A stretch of DNA of 64,000 nt from Rebecca billardiae RCC1528 (lineage: Eukaryota; Haptophyta). The stretch is from NCBI GenBank assembly GCA_965240325.2, contig OZ251233.1:558001-622000 (forward strand), written 5' to 3'. Below, in pieces: positions 1 through 12,400 of this stretch. The notes beneath the pieces were generated by a model. That model had not been told where the DNA came from. It saw nothing but the letters and a program-made list of their open reading frames with translations, and made no database searches. How positions within the stretch are numbered: position 1 is the stretch's first letter; each line of letters begins with the position of its first letter. The translations under genes and the position numbers were made by a program.

Positions 1-3000
1 GCCATCGCCCCCGCCGCGCCCGCCGCCGAGCCCGCCACCGAGCCCGCCGCCGTCGCCCCCGCCGAGCCCACCGCCGAGCCCACCACCCTTGCCGCCGCCA
101 AGCCCACCGCCAAGCCCGCCGCCGACTCCGCCACCCTCGCCGCCACCGAGTCCGCCGCCAAGTCCGCCGCCGTCGCCGCCGCCATCACCGCCACCGAGCC
201 CACCACCAAGCCCACCGCCAAGCCCACCACCTTCGCCGCCGCCGAGCCCACCGCCGAGCCCACCGCCCTTGCCGCCGCCCAGCCCGCCGCCAAGCCCGCC
301 GCCGACTCCGCCACCCTCGCCGCCACCGAGTCCGCCGCCAAGCCCGCCGCCGTCACCGCCGCCATCACCGCCGCCGAGCCCACCACCAAGCCCACCGCCG
401 AGCCCACCGCCTTCGCCGCCGCCGAGCCCGCCGCCGAGCCCGCCACCGAGCCCGCCGCCCAGCCCACCGCCGTCGCCGCCACCGTCACCGCCACCGAGCC
501 CACCGCCAAGCCCTCCGCCAAGTCCGCCGCCGAGCCCGCCTCCGAGCCCGCCTCCAAGTCCGCCACCAAGCCCACCGCCCTCTCCGCCACCAAGCCCGCC
601 ACCAAGCCCGCCCCCGAGCCCACCGCCGAGCCCGCCGCCGAGCCCGCCGCCTTCACCGCCTCCGAGCCCGCCCCCCAGCCCTCCGCCCTCGCCGCCGCCA
701 AGCCCGCCGCCGTCGCCACCTCCGAGCCCGCCGCCAAGCCCGCCGCCCTCACCGCCACCATCACCGCCACCGAGCCCACCACCGTCGCCGCCGCCTTCGC
801 CGCCACCGAGTCCGCCGCCCTCACCACCGCCTTCGCCACCGCCCTCGCCGCCGCCCTCGCCGCCGCCGAGCCCGCCGCCTTCACCGCCTCCGAGCCCGCC
901 CCCAAGCCCTCCGCCCTCGCCGCCGCCAAGCCCGCCACCGAGCCCGCCGCCGAGCCCACCGCCCTCGCCGCCTCCGAGCCCGCCCCCAAGCCCACCGCCT
1001 TCGCCGCCTCCGAGCCCGCCACCAAGCCCGCCACCCTCGCCGCCACCATCACCGCCGCCAAGCCCACCGCCCTCGCCGCCGCCATCGCCGCCGCCAAGCC
1101 CGCCACCAAGCCCACCGCCGAGCCCACCGCCCTCGCCGCCACCGTCGCCGCCGCCGAGCCCACCGCCCTCGCCGCCTCCGAGCCCGCCTCCAAGCCCGCC
1201 GCCTTCACCGCCACCATCACCGCCACCAAGCCCGCCGCCGTCGCCGCCGCCGTCGCCGCCGCCAAGCCCGCCACCGAGCCCCCCACCGAGCCCACCGCCC
1301 TCGCCACCACCATCGCCGCCGCCGAGCCCACCGCCGTCGCCACCGCCATCCCCGCCGCCAAGCCCGCCACCGAGCCCGCCACCCAGCCCGCCGCCCTCGC
1401 CGCCACCGTCCCCACCGCCGATCCCACCGCCCTCACCGCCTCCGAGCCCGCCCCCAAGCCCTCCGCCCTCGCCGCCGCCAAGCCCGCCGCCAAGCCCGCC
1501 TCCGAGCCCACCGCCCTCGCCGCCGCCCTCGCCGCCGCCGAGCCCACCGCCCTCGCCGCCTCCGAGCCCGCCACCAAGCCCGCCGCCCTCGCCGCCACCG
1601 TCACCGCCGCCAAGCCCGCCGCCGTCGCCGCCGCCGTCGCCGCCCCCAAGCCCACCGCCGAGCCCGCCGCCGAGCCCACCGCCCTCGCCGCCACCGTCGC
1701 CGCCGCCGAGCCCGCCGCCCTCGCCGCCACCGTCGCCGCCGCCGAGCCCACCGCCCTCGCCGCCTCCAAGCCCGCCACCGAGCCCGCCGCCTTCACCGCC
1801 ACCGTCACCGCCACCGAGCCCGCCGCCCTCGCCGCCGCCCTCGCCGCCGCCAAGCCCGCCACCGAGCCCGCCGCCGAGCCCACCGCCCTCACCGCCTCCG
1901 AGCCCGCCCCCAAGCCCACCGCCCTCGCCGCCGCCGTCACCGCCACCAAGCCCGCCACCCTCACCGCCGCCCTCGCCGCCCCCAAGCCCGCCACCGAGTC
2001 CGCCACCGAGCCCACCACCCTCGCCGCCACCGTCGCCGCCACCGAGCCCACCGCCCTCACCGCCTCCGAGCCCGCCTCCGAGCCCGCCACCTTCACCGCC
2101 GCCGTCACCGCCACCAAGCCCTCCGCCGTCGCCGCCGCCCTTGCCGCCGCCGTCACCGCCACCGAGCCCGCCGCCGAGCCCACCGCCCTCGCCGCCACCG
2201 TCGCCGCCACCGAGCCCACCGCCCTCGCCGCCTCCGAGCCCGCCCCCAAGCCCTCCGCCCTCGCCGCCGCCAAGCCCGCCACCGTCGCCACCTCCGAGCC
2301 CGCCTCCTAGCCCGCCGCCATCGCCGCCGCCATCGCCGCCGCCGAGCCCGCCGCCAAGCCCGCCGCCGAGCCCGCCCCCAAGCCCGCCGCCAAGCCCGCC
2401 GCCCGCGCCGCCGCCATCACCGCCGCCGAGCCCACCGCCCAGCCCGCCGCCAAGTCCGCCGCCCTCGCCGCCTCCGAGCCCGCCACCCAGCCCTCCCCCG
2501 TCACCGCCGCCGAGCCCCCCACCATCGCCACCTCCGAGCCCGCCGCCGAGCCCGCCACCATCGCCACCGCCATCGCCGCCACCGAGCCCGCCTCCATCGC
2601 CGCCGCCGAGCCCGCCACCGTCGCCGCCGCCAAGCCCGCCTCCAAGCCCGCCGCCATCGCCGCCGCCATCGCCGCCCCCTAGCCCGCCGCCAAGCCCACC
2701 GCCCTCGCCGCCGCCATCGCCGCCGCCGAGCCCACCGCCCTCACCGCCCCCGAGCCCACCTCCAAGCCCGCCGCCGTCGCCTCCTCCAAGCCCGCCGCCG
2801 TCGCCACCTCCGAGCCCACCACCGAGGCCGCCGCCGTCACCGCCGCCATCGCCGCCGCCGAGCCCGCCGCCGAGCCCACCACCGTCGCCGCCGCCGAGCC
2901 CACCGCCAACCCCGCCTCCTGTGCCGCCGCCGATGCCACCACCGAGCCCGCCTCCGTCGCCACCGCCCAGCTCGCCACCGTGGCCGCCGCCGAGCCCGCC

Positions 3001-3460
3001 TCCGATGGCGCCACCATCACCCCCACCAAGCCCGCCGCCATCGCCACCTCCATCGCCGCCGCCGTCGCCGCCGCCAAGCCCACCGCCGTCGCCGCCGCCA
3101 TCGCCCCCGCCGCTCGCGCCGCCGTCACCGCCTCCGTCGCCACCGCCGAGCGCGCCGCCGCACCCGCCACCGAGCCCGCCGCCGAGCGCGCCGCCGAGCC
3201 CGCCGCCATCCCCTCCACCATCCCAGCCGAGCGTGCCGCAGCCGCCGCCTTCTCCGCCGCCGAGCCCGCCTCGCGAGCCGCCGCCGAGCCCGCCGCCGAG
3301 CCCGCCGCCGCAGCCGCCGCCGTCGCCGCCGCCGAGTCCGCCGCCGAGCCCGCCGCCGCTGCCGCCGCCGCCGCCGCGCGCCGAGCCCTTCCCGCCGCCG
3401 AGCCCGCCGAGCGCGCCGCCGTCCGAGCCGCCGTCGGCGCCGCCACCGCCGCCGCCGCCG
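1..3460 (+). repeat. Ser-Pro3 coding repeat tract, paralogue A
   Basis: Twelve-base units encode SPPP almost without interruption to about 2900, then a more varied stretch with Met, Trp, Ala, Gln and Leu substitutions runs to the first globular domain. Third positions vary freely (CCG/CCC/CCA, AGC/TCG/AGT) while the amino acids hold, which indicates selection on the protein. Similar tracts in green-algal pherophorins form stiff, hydroxyproline-glycosylated rods. The same role here is inferred. The left end is outside the window. Confidence 0.9.
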
Positions 3461-6400
3461 CTCGTGCGCGCGCTCGTCCTCGCCGTCTCGCCCTCCTCCG
3501 TGCCCCTCGACGACGGCTCGGACGACGACTCTGCCGCCGCCGGCCGCCGGCTGGCAGCGGGCGGCGCGGCGCGGCGCGACGCTGCCAGCAGCGCACTCAC
3601 GCTGAGCGGGCGCGGCTTCTTCGCGTCGGAGGGCGGCGTGGAGGGCGGCGCGTTCTGCACGCTGCACGCGGGCACGCCGACCGACGCGCAGATCGCGAGC
3701 GGCAGCGCGCCGCCGCTCGCCACCCTCAACGCCACCGTGCAGTCGGACGAGGCGGCGAGCTGCGCGCTGCCGCGCGCGCTCGCGCGCGCGGCGCGCGCGG
3801 GCGGCGTGGGCGCTGGGCAGTTCCGGCTTGCGCTGTGGCTGGACGGCGGCGGGCGCGCGGTGCCGTCGCTCTTCGGCCCGCCCGCGCTGCGCCTCTTCGA
3901 CTTTGCGCAGGACGTCGCCGTCTCCGCCCTCGAGCCCGACGCCGGCCCCACGCGCGGCGGCACGGTGGTGACCCTCAGCGGCCGCGGCTTTGAGCTGGCG
4001 GCGGGCGGCGGCGGCTTCGGCGGCGGCGGCGCGGCGGCGGGCGGCGGCGGGCTGTGCTGCGTTCTGCCGGGCAGCGCGCACGGCGACGCGTGCGTCTCGA
4101 ACGCCACGCTGCTCCGCCCGCTCAACGGCACGAGCCGCGCGCGCTGCGTGACGCCGCCCACGGCCGGCGGCGCGGCCGCTTACGTGCTCGAGCTCGGCCG
4201 GTGGGGAGATGCAATCTCGGCATCGGGAGATGCGATCTCGGCGCGCACGGACTCGGCCGCGCGCTTTGCGTACTACGACGACTCGGCGCTGCGCGTGCGC
4301 TCGGTCACGCCCTCGAGCGGCGCGGCGCGCGTCACCACGCTCGTCGTCGTCGACGGCGCCGGGCCTCTGCTCGGCGGCGCGCGCGTGCGGCTCGCGTTTG
4401 GCGGAGCGCGCGCCGAGCCGCCGCTCGCGGCTGCGCCGGGCGCGGGCGTGGTGCTGCAGCGCGCGGCGCACGCCGTGGCGAGCGCCGACGGCTCGGGCGG
4501 CGCGCGGCGCGCGCAGCTCTTCGTCTCGCTCAACGGGCAGCAGTGGAGCCCGCCCCAGCCGGACGGGCCGGGCGCCGTGTACTTTGAGTTTGACGAGGCG
4601 GCGCACGCGCCCGACCTCGAGAGCGCGCACTTCGACGCGGCCAGCGGCGCGGCGCTGCTGGTGCGCTTCGACGCGCAGCCGACCGACCGCGCGGGGATGG
4701 GCGGCGCGCTCGGGCCGTGCGCCGCCGTGCTCGACGACGAGACGCTCGAGGCGCTCACCGACGCCCCCACCGACGCCGCCGCCGGCGCGCCCGCCGCCGC
4801 CGATCCCGCCGCCGTTGGCTTGCAGCCGCAGTGCCACTGGCGCGACGACTCGACCCTCGTCGTGCGGCTGAGCGCGAGCACGCGCGCGGCGCCCGGGATG
4901 CGCGTGGGCGTGCGCGCGGGCGCGGTGCGCCCCGCCGCGTGCGCCGCGTCCGGCGGCTGCCCCGCCGAGCTCGCCAACGAGGCCGCCGCCGTCGTCGTCG
5001 ACGCGGACGCGCCGTGCGGCGCCGCGCCGTGCCCGACGCCCGTGGCGGTGCTGCGCGCGCCCGACACGATCTCGGCGTGCGCGAACGAGAGCCTGGCGCT
5101 CGACGGCGGCGCGTCGAGCACGGGCGGCGTGGGCCCCGCCACGTACGCGTGGGGGCTCGACGTCACCGCCTCCGGCGCGGGCGCGGCGCAGCTCGACGCT
5201 TCGCTGCGCGCGCTGCCGCCCACCGCCTCGGCCGCGCGCGTGGACGGGCTGCCGGCCGCGACGTCCGTCCGAGGCTTCGTGGTGGCGCTGCGGCTGACGT
5301 CGTTCCTCGGCGTGCAGTCGGAGCTGGCGTGGGCGGAGGTGCGCCGCGCGCGCGCGCCGGGCCCCGGGCTCCGCCTCGAGTCCGTGCCCACCGAGCCCGT
5401 CCGCCCGGACTCGGCGCTCGAGCTGGGCGCGCGCGTGGGCGCGCTCGCGCCGTGCTGGGGCGCGGACCAAGGCGGCCGCGTGAGCGTGCGCTGGCGCGTG
5501 CTGCGCGCGACGGCGCTCGACGCGGCGGCGCGCGCGGCGCCGGCCGCGCCACTGCCCGAGCTCGCGCCCCACGCGTCGGGCGCGCAGCTCCGCCTGCCCG
5601 CGCACGCGCTCCGCGCCGCGCACGAGTACGAGATCGAGGTGGTCGCCAGCATGGCCGCCGAGCCCGCGGCGGCGACGAGCGCTCGCGCGACCGTGCGCGT
5701 GCGGCGCGTGCCGCCGCGCGCCGTGCTCGGCGCGTCGGCGCGGCGGTTCGGCGCGGCGGAGGCGGTGGTGGTCGACGCCTCGGCGAGCACCGACCCGAAC
5801 GAGCCCGCCGGCGCCGCGCCCGCGCTCGACTTTGGCTGGAGCCTCGCGCTCGGCGCGGACGGCGGCGGCGGCGCGCTGCCGCTGCCGCCGTCCGCGAGCG
5901 CGTCCGCCGCCGGCGTGCTGACGATTCCGGCGGGCGCGCTGGGCGCGGGCGCGAGCTACGCGGTGCGCGTGCGCGTCACGCCGCGCGGCGCCGCGTACCC
6001 CGCGCCCGCCGACGAGGCGACGATGGCGCTCGAGATCCTGCCGCCGCCCGCGGCCGGCGGCGGCGGCGGCGGCGCGCCGCCTTCGGTCGAGTTGGCGCCG
6101 CTGCCTCGCGGCGCGGCGGTCAACCCGACGTGGCGGCGGCCGTCGGAGCGGCTGGCGCTGCAGGCGCGCGGCGCGGACACGCGCGCGTACGCGTACGCGT
6201 GGCGCGCCTCCCTCGTCGGCGCGCGCGGCGCGCTCTCGCCCGCGCCGCTCAACCTGAGCGACACGGCGGCCACCACGACCACCGGAGACGCCGCGCCCGC
6301 GCTCGCGTTCAGAAGCGGCGCGCTCGCGCCCGGCGCCGAGTACGTGTTCGAGCTGCGCGTGACGGACGTGGGCGACGCGGCGCGCGGCGTGGGGCTCGCG

Positions 6401-9400
6401 TCGGTGCGCGTGCGCGTCAACCGCCCGCCGTTCGGCGGCTCCCTCGGCGTGCACACCGCCGACGGCGCCTCGGCGGCGGGCGGCCGCGTGCCGCTCGGCG
6501 CGCCGCTCACGCTGAGCGCGCGCGGCTGGGCGGCGGAGGAGGCCGAAGCGCTGCCGCTGTCGTACGCCTTTGCGCACGCGGCCGCGGGCGCGGAGGGCGC
6601 GGGCGGCGGCGAGGGCACGCCGCTCGGCGCCGCCGCCGCGGGCGTGCCCGTGCTCCGCGACGTCGTCCTCCCCGCGGGCTCGCTGCGGCTGCTCGTCAGC
6701 GTGGCCGACGCGCGCGGCGCCGAGGCGCGCGCGGCCGCCGCTGTGGAGGTGGTGCCGCCGCCGCGCGAGGCGCTGGACGGCGTGGCGCTCGGCGCGCTGA
6801 TCGAGCGCGCGTGGGGGGCGGTGGAGCGGGCGGACGGGTCGCGCGCGCTCGGGCTCGTCGCCACCGTCGCCACGCTCGACGCCGCCGCCACGCCGCCCGC
6901 TGCCTCACTCCTCGCGATCGCGGCCGAGGCGGGCGCGCTCGGCGGCGCCGGGCGCGCGGCGCGCGCGCAGCACGCCGCCGCGCTCGAGGCGGTGACGCGC
7001 GCGGCGGGTGGGCGTCTGCTGGACGACGACGCGTCGGCGCAGGCGAGCGTGCTCGCGCAGGCCGCCGGCCTCGCCGACGCCGCGCTCGAGAGCGGCGACG
7101 GCGTCGACGACGCCACCGCCGCCGCCCTGATCGCCGTCGCCGACCGAGCGCTGCTCGCCAACGCGACGACGGCGGCGGCCGCGGTCGCGGCGGGCGGCGG
7201 TGACGGGGCCGCGGCGCGTGCGGAGGCGGCGGCGCTTGGGCTCTCGGCGCTGCGGCTCGCGTCGTCGCTCACGCGCGCGCTGCTCGCCGGCGCCGTCGCC
7301 GGCGAGCCGCCCATCCGCCTCAGCGGCATCGCCGTCGGCGTGGCGGCGGCGCGCGTGGCCGCGGGCACGCTCGCGCCGAGCGCCGATGCCGCGTCGCCGG
7401 GCGGCGCCGCGGCGTCGACGGCGGGCTGGGTCGAGCTGGGGACGTCCGGCGGCGTGCGCGTGCCCGCGTCGACGCTGCTGGCCCAGCAGCACGCGGGCGC
7501 GCTCGGCTCGGACGGCGCGGTCGACGTCGTTCTGAGCGCCATCTCGGTGCGCACACTCGAGCAGGCGTGGGCGCTGCGCGGCGGAGCCAATGCGAGCGGC
7601 GGCGGCGGCGGCGCGTCCGCCGCGTCCGCCGAGCTCGGTGTGGGCTGGGCCGAGGGTGCGGGCGGCACGCCGTTTGTCACGGCGATCATGTCGGCGACGC
7701 TGTACGCCGCGGGCGCGCCCTCCGCCCTCGCCGTGCGCGCCCTGCCCGAGCCGGTCCTGCTGGCGCTGCCGCCGCTGCTGGCGCAGACGACGACGGGTGC
7801 GGCCGCGACGTCGGCGGCCGCGGGCGGCGGCGCGGGCGACGGCGATGGCGGCGGCGGCGCGCTCGTGAGGGCGTGCCGCTTCTGGGACGAGGGCGCGGCC
7901 GAGTGGTCCTCCGAGGGCTGCGCGGCCGTCGGCGCCCCCGCCGGCCGAGACCCATCCCTCCTCTACTGCGCGTGCGACCACCTGACCACATTCGCAGGGC
8001 TCGGGCTGCCGACGAGCGCCGCACAGGCGCGCGCGGACGCGGAGGCGGTGCGCATCAACACCTTCTCCGGCGCGGACGCGATCCAGGTGCTCTCCGAGCC
8101 CGCGCAGGGGCAGCGCGAGAACCCCACGATCTACCGGCTCGTGTACCTCCTCGCGGGCGCCAACGCCCTCGCCCTCGGCGCCGCGCTCCTCGCAGACCGG
8201 CGGGGCGCGTCGTCGTACGGCCGGTGGCACGCCTCGGAGCTCAAGACGAGCGGCATGGCCAGCGTGGCGCCCGGCGGCGGGGGCGCGAGTGGCGGGAGTG
8301 GCGGGGCTGGCTGCACCGAGCCGGCCGGCTCCGCCGCCGCCGCACCGCCCAGAGCCAGGCTGGGCAGCTGCGTGGCGCAGGCCTGCGGGTGCGGCCCGTG
8401 CGGCGGGTGCGGCCGCGGCAGCACTTCTTCCTTCTCCCAGCGGCTCGGGCTGAGCGCCCGGCAGCCCACGAGCGAGGACGGCAGCGAGGCGTCCAGCTCG
8501 CCGCCGCTCGTCGCGGCGGAGCTGCGCGACGCGCCGTCCACCGTCGAGCGCGTGCGCACGCGCCGCCGCGAGCGCGAGACGGCGGAGGCGCAGCAGGCGT
8601 CGTGTCCGCCGAGCCGGAGCAGCGGCGGCAGCGGCGGCGCTCAGCCGCCCACGCCGCTCGCGCTGCCGCCCGCCGCCGCGGCGCGCACGCCGCCCTCGCT
8701 GCCCTCGCCGCCGCCGCGCCGCGCGCCCGTCACGCCCATCGCGCCCGCCGAGCCCGCCGCCGCGCCACGCCGCCGCTCGACGCTGCTGCCATCGATGCCC
8801 AAGCGCGCCACACAGCTCGTCGCCACCGCCGGCGCCAAGCGCGCCGCCGCCGCCGCCGCCGCGCCGCGCGACTCTGTGTGGTCAGCCGCGGCGCAGAAGC
8901 CGCAGCTGCCGCCCGCGCCGGGCTCGGTGCGCGCGCGCGTGCTGCTGCTGGCGTACCGGCTGGCCGACGAGCACTCGCTCCTCGTGCTGCTCTTCGGCCC
9001 GGCGGCGCGCGGCGTGCGCAAGGCCGAGCTTGCGCAGACGCTGTGCAACCTCGCGGCGGTGCAGCTGCTGCTCGAGTGTATGCTGTATGACGAAGCGGGC
9101 GGCGGCGGCGGCGGCGGCGGCGAGACGCGCGTGCTCACGATGGTGCTCTACGCGTGCGTCGCCGCGGCGGTCGCGCTGCCCGCCCTCGCCGCGTGCCGCG
9201 CGCTGTGGGCGTTTGGGCGCGCGGGCGGCGTCGACGACAGCCCGGCCGCGCGCCTGTTCCGCGCGCTGAGCGCCACCCTCGAGGGGCAGCGGCGCGCGGT
9301 GGCGGGCTCGCGCACCGCGCGGCTCTCCGCAATCGTCGAGTCGTCCATGCACCAGCCGCGCGCGCGCGCGCACGCACCCGCCGTGCGCGCCGACGCCAAG

Positions 9401-12400
9401 CTCGCCGCCACCGACGACGACGACGACGACGACGAGCGCGGCGGCGGCGGAGGCGACGACGACGACGACGACAGCGGCCGCGACCGCGCGGCACGCTTCG
9501 CCGCGCAGCTCAGCGCGACACAGCGCGCGAGCGTGCCCCCGCTCGCACTGTGCGGCGGGCTGAGCGCGCCCGCGCCCGCGCAGGGAGCTCTGCCGACGCC
9601 TACCGACGGCGCGGGCAGCGCCGACCGCGTCACACCGGTGCGCGCGGCGCCCGGCCGCGCCGCGCCGGCGGCCTCGGCGCAGCAGCCGCAGCCGCAGCAG
9701 CCGCAGCAGCCGCAGCAGCCGCAGCAGCGCCGGCCCGCGTCGGCGCACGCGCGGCCGGCGCCGCCGACGGTCGACGGCGCGCGCGCCGCCGACCGAGTGG
9801 CACCGACGCGCGCGATGGCCGCGGACGCGCGGCCCTCCTCTGCGCTCGGCTGCGCGCGCGGCGGCGGCACGCGCCGCCCGGGCTCGGCTGGCGTGACACT
9901 CAGCGGCGGCGGCATCGTCGCGCCCCTGCAGCCGGGGGCCGGCGGCGGCGGCGGCGCGCTGTCGGAGCGGATTGCTGCGGCGGCGGTTGAGCGCGCGCGC
10001 TCCGACGCCGAGGAGGAGGAGGAGGAGACCGGCAGTGCTGCCGCTGCGTGCACAGGCGCGGGCGCGCGACCGCTGCTCTCTGGGCGCGGCGGCGCGCGCC
10101 CGCGCAGCGCGACCGCGCTGCCGCCCTCGGCGCGCGCCAAGTTTGCCCCACGCGCCGCCGCGCAGCTGCACTCGAGTGACAACAGCGCACCGAGCACACC
10201 GACGGCCTCGCCGCCGGGTTGCGCGAGCCGCGGGTACAGGCTGAGCGAGGACAGCAGCACGCCCACGCCCGCCTCGCTCAGCGCGGTGCCGCCGCTGTCA
10301 ACTCAGCCGCCCGCGAGCCCGCCGCCCTCGCCGCCGCCGCCGCCGCGCCGCTCCGTGCGGCTCCCGCCGCCGCCGCCGCGCGCGCCGGCCGGCGGCGCGG
10401 GGGCACCGGCGTCAGCGTCGGCGCCCGCGCCTGCGCCCGCGCGGCGATCGAGCCGCATGCGCCCGCCGCCGCCAGCGGCGGGCGCGGCGGCGTCGGCGGT
10501 GGTGCCGCCGCCGGGCGTGGCCGCGCCGACGCCGGGCGCTCGGCCGGGCCTCGAGCGCGCGGGCTCGACGAGACGCCCGCTGCCGCCGTCAAGCGGCATC
10601 GCGCTCAACAGCGTCAGCTGCTGCGCACCGGCTGGAGGCAAGGGCGCCAGCGGTGCCGCCGCGGCGCGCACCGCGTGGTCAGACGCGGGCGGTTCGGCCA
10701 GCGGCCCGGCTGCCGCCCCGCCGCAGCGGCCCGACCCGGCCGCAGCGGACGCGGAGGACATCGCAGCGGCCGAGGCCGAGCGAGCGGCGGCGGCGGCGGC
10801 GAGGCAGCAAATGCGGCCCTCGACTGCGCCGCGGCTGAGCTGCGGCGGCGCGGTGGACGCCGCCGAGGCGGCGGCGGCATCGAGCGCGCAGCCGGCGGCG
10901 CCCGCGCCCGCGGCCGCCACGGCTGAGGCCGAGGCCGCCGCGGCGCGCGCCACGGCAGCTGTGACCGCGCCCGCTGCGGCCGTGAGCGCGGCGCCCGCGG
11001 CGGCTTCGGCGGCTGCGGACGCGCTGGCGGCCGCCGCGCAGGGCATGGCGAGCGCCATCCCAACGCTTCGCGCCGCACCCGCCGCCGCGCCCGCCGCCGC
11101 GCCGACGGCGCAGCCGATGCTCCTGCCGTGGGCTGGCGGCACCGGTGCCGCCTCCGCCGCCCTGCCCCCAGAGCCTCGGACGCCGCCGAGCGCGTACGAG
11201 CTGGCGGCATTCACGCAGCGGCGCGCCGAGGCGCTGGCGGCGCGCGCCGCGCCGCCGGCCGCGGCGGACTCGCCGACGAAGCGCACGCCGCGCACCATCG
11301 CCGCGCCCATCCTGCTCGGCAGCCGGATGACGGCGGACGAGTGGCGGCTCGACACGCCCGGCGCGTGCAGCGCGAGATCGGAGCCGAGATCGAGATCGGG
11401 CGCGAGATCGGGCGCGGCGTCGGCGAGGTCGGCGCCATCCGCCGACGCCTCGCCCGCGGCCGAGTCGCCGCCGGCCGCCGCCGACGTCGGCGCGCGCGGA
11501 GGCGGCACGGCGGCGCCCGCTGCGGCGGTCGTGCCGGTAGAGGCGGCGCCGCCCGCAGCTGACGCCCCGGTGCCGCCGTCCGCGCGCGAGCAGCGGCCGG
11601 GTGCGGCCGAGCCGCCGGCCGGCTGGGCCGCGCAAGCCGTGCTGCGCGCCGTGGCGGCTTGCTCGGCCGCCCCGCCGGCCGGCGCGCCCCGCGCCGACGG
11701 CGAGTCGTGGCCGATCGCGCTGCCCAGCGCGCAGGGCGACGGCGCGCGCCGGGCGCCGCTGCGCCTGCCCTCTCGCTCCGTCGCCTCCGCCATCGCCAAC
11801 CGGCGGCGCAGCTCGGTCGAGATGACGACTGCCGAGACGCAGGCGCTGCACACGCTCGTCCGCCTCTTCGACTCGACCGAGCGGCGCCGCCTCGGCCTCG
11901 GCGCGCTGCGCATGCTCGTCGCCGAGCTGGGCGACCCGATGACCGCGCCCGAGCTGCGCCGGCTGCTGCGCGCGATCGCCGGGCGGAGCGTGCGCGCCGC
12001 CGACGAGATGGAGGTGGGCGCGTTCGAGCTGTGCGCGTGGTACGCGCGCGCCAAGGCCGCGCACGCGCGCGCGGCGCGGCAGCCGCCGCGCGCACGGCGC
12101 CTCCGCCCGCTCCTCACGTGGGCGGCCATGCTGGGCATCTTCGCCGGGCTGTGCGCGCTGAGCATCGTGTACGGCCGCGTGCTGGGCGAGGCTGCGACGC
12201 GCGGCATGGTCTCCTCGTGGGGCTTCTCGCTGCTCAGCTCGCTGCTGCTGCAGGAGGGGCTGCTCGGCGCGTTCGCGCAGCTGATGCCCGAGCTCAGCCG
12301 GCGCGGCGCGAGCGGCAGCCACGCGCTCGCCGCGACGATCAGCCAGCAGCTCGCCGTGGCGCCGCGCGCGCTCATGCCCGCGCTCAGGGCGACCACCGCG

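Noticed and set aside
2307-3596. Minus-strand Ala-rich frames across the Ser-Pro3 tract and IPT start of paralogue A
   Set aside because: These are composition-driven shadow frames of the 12-base repeat, with no start, domain or conservation signal.
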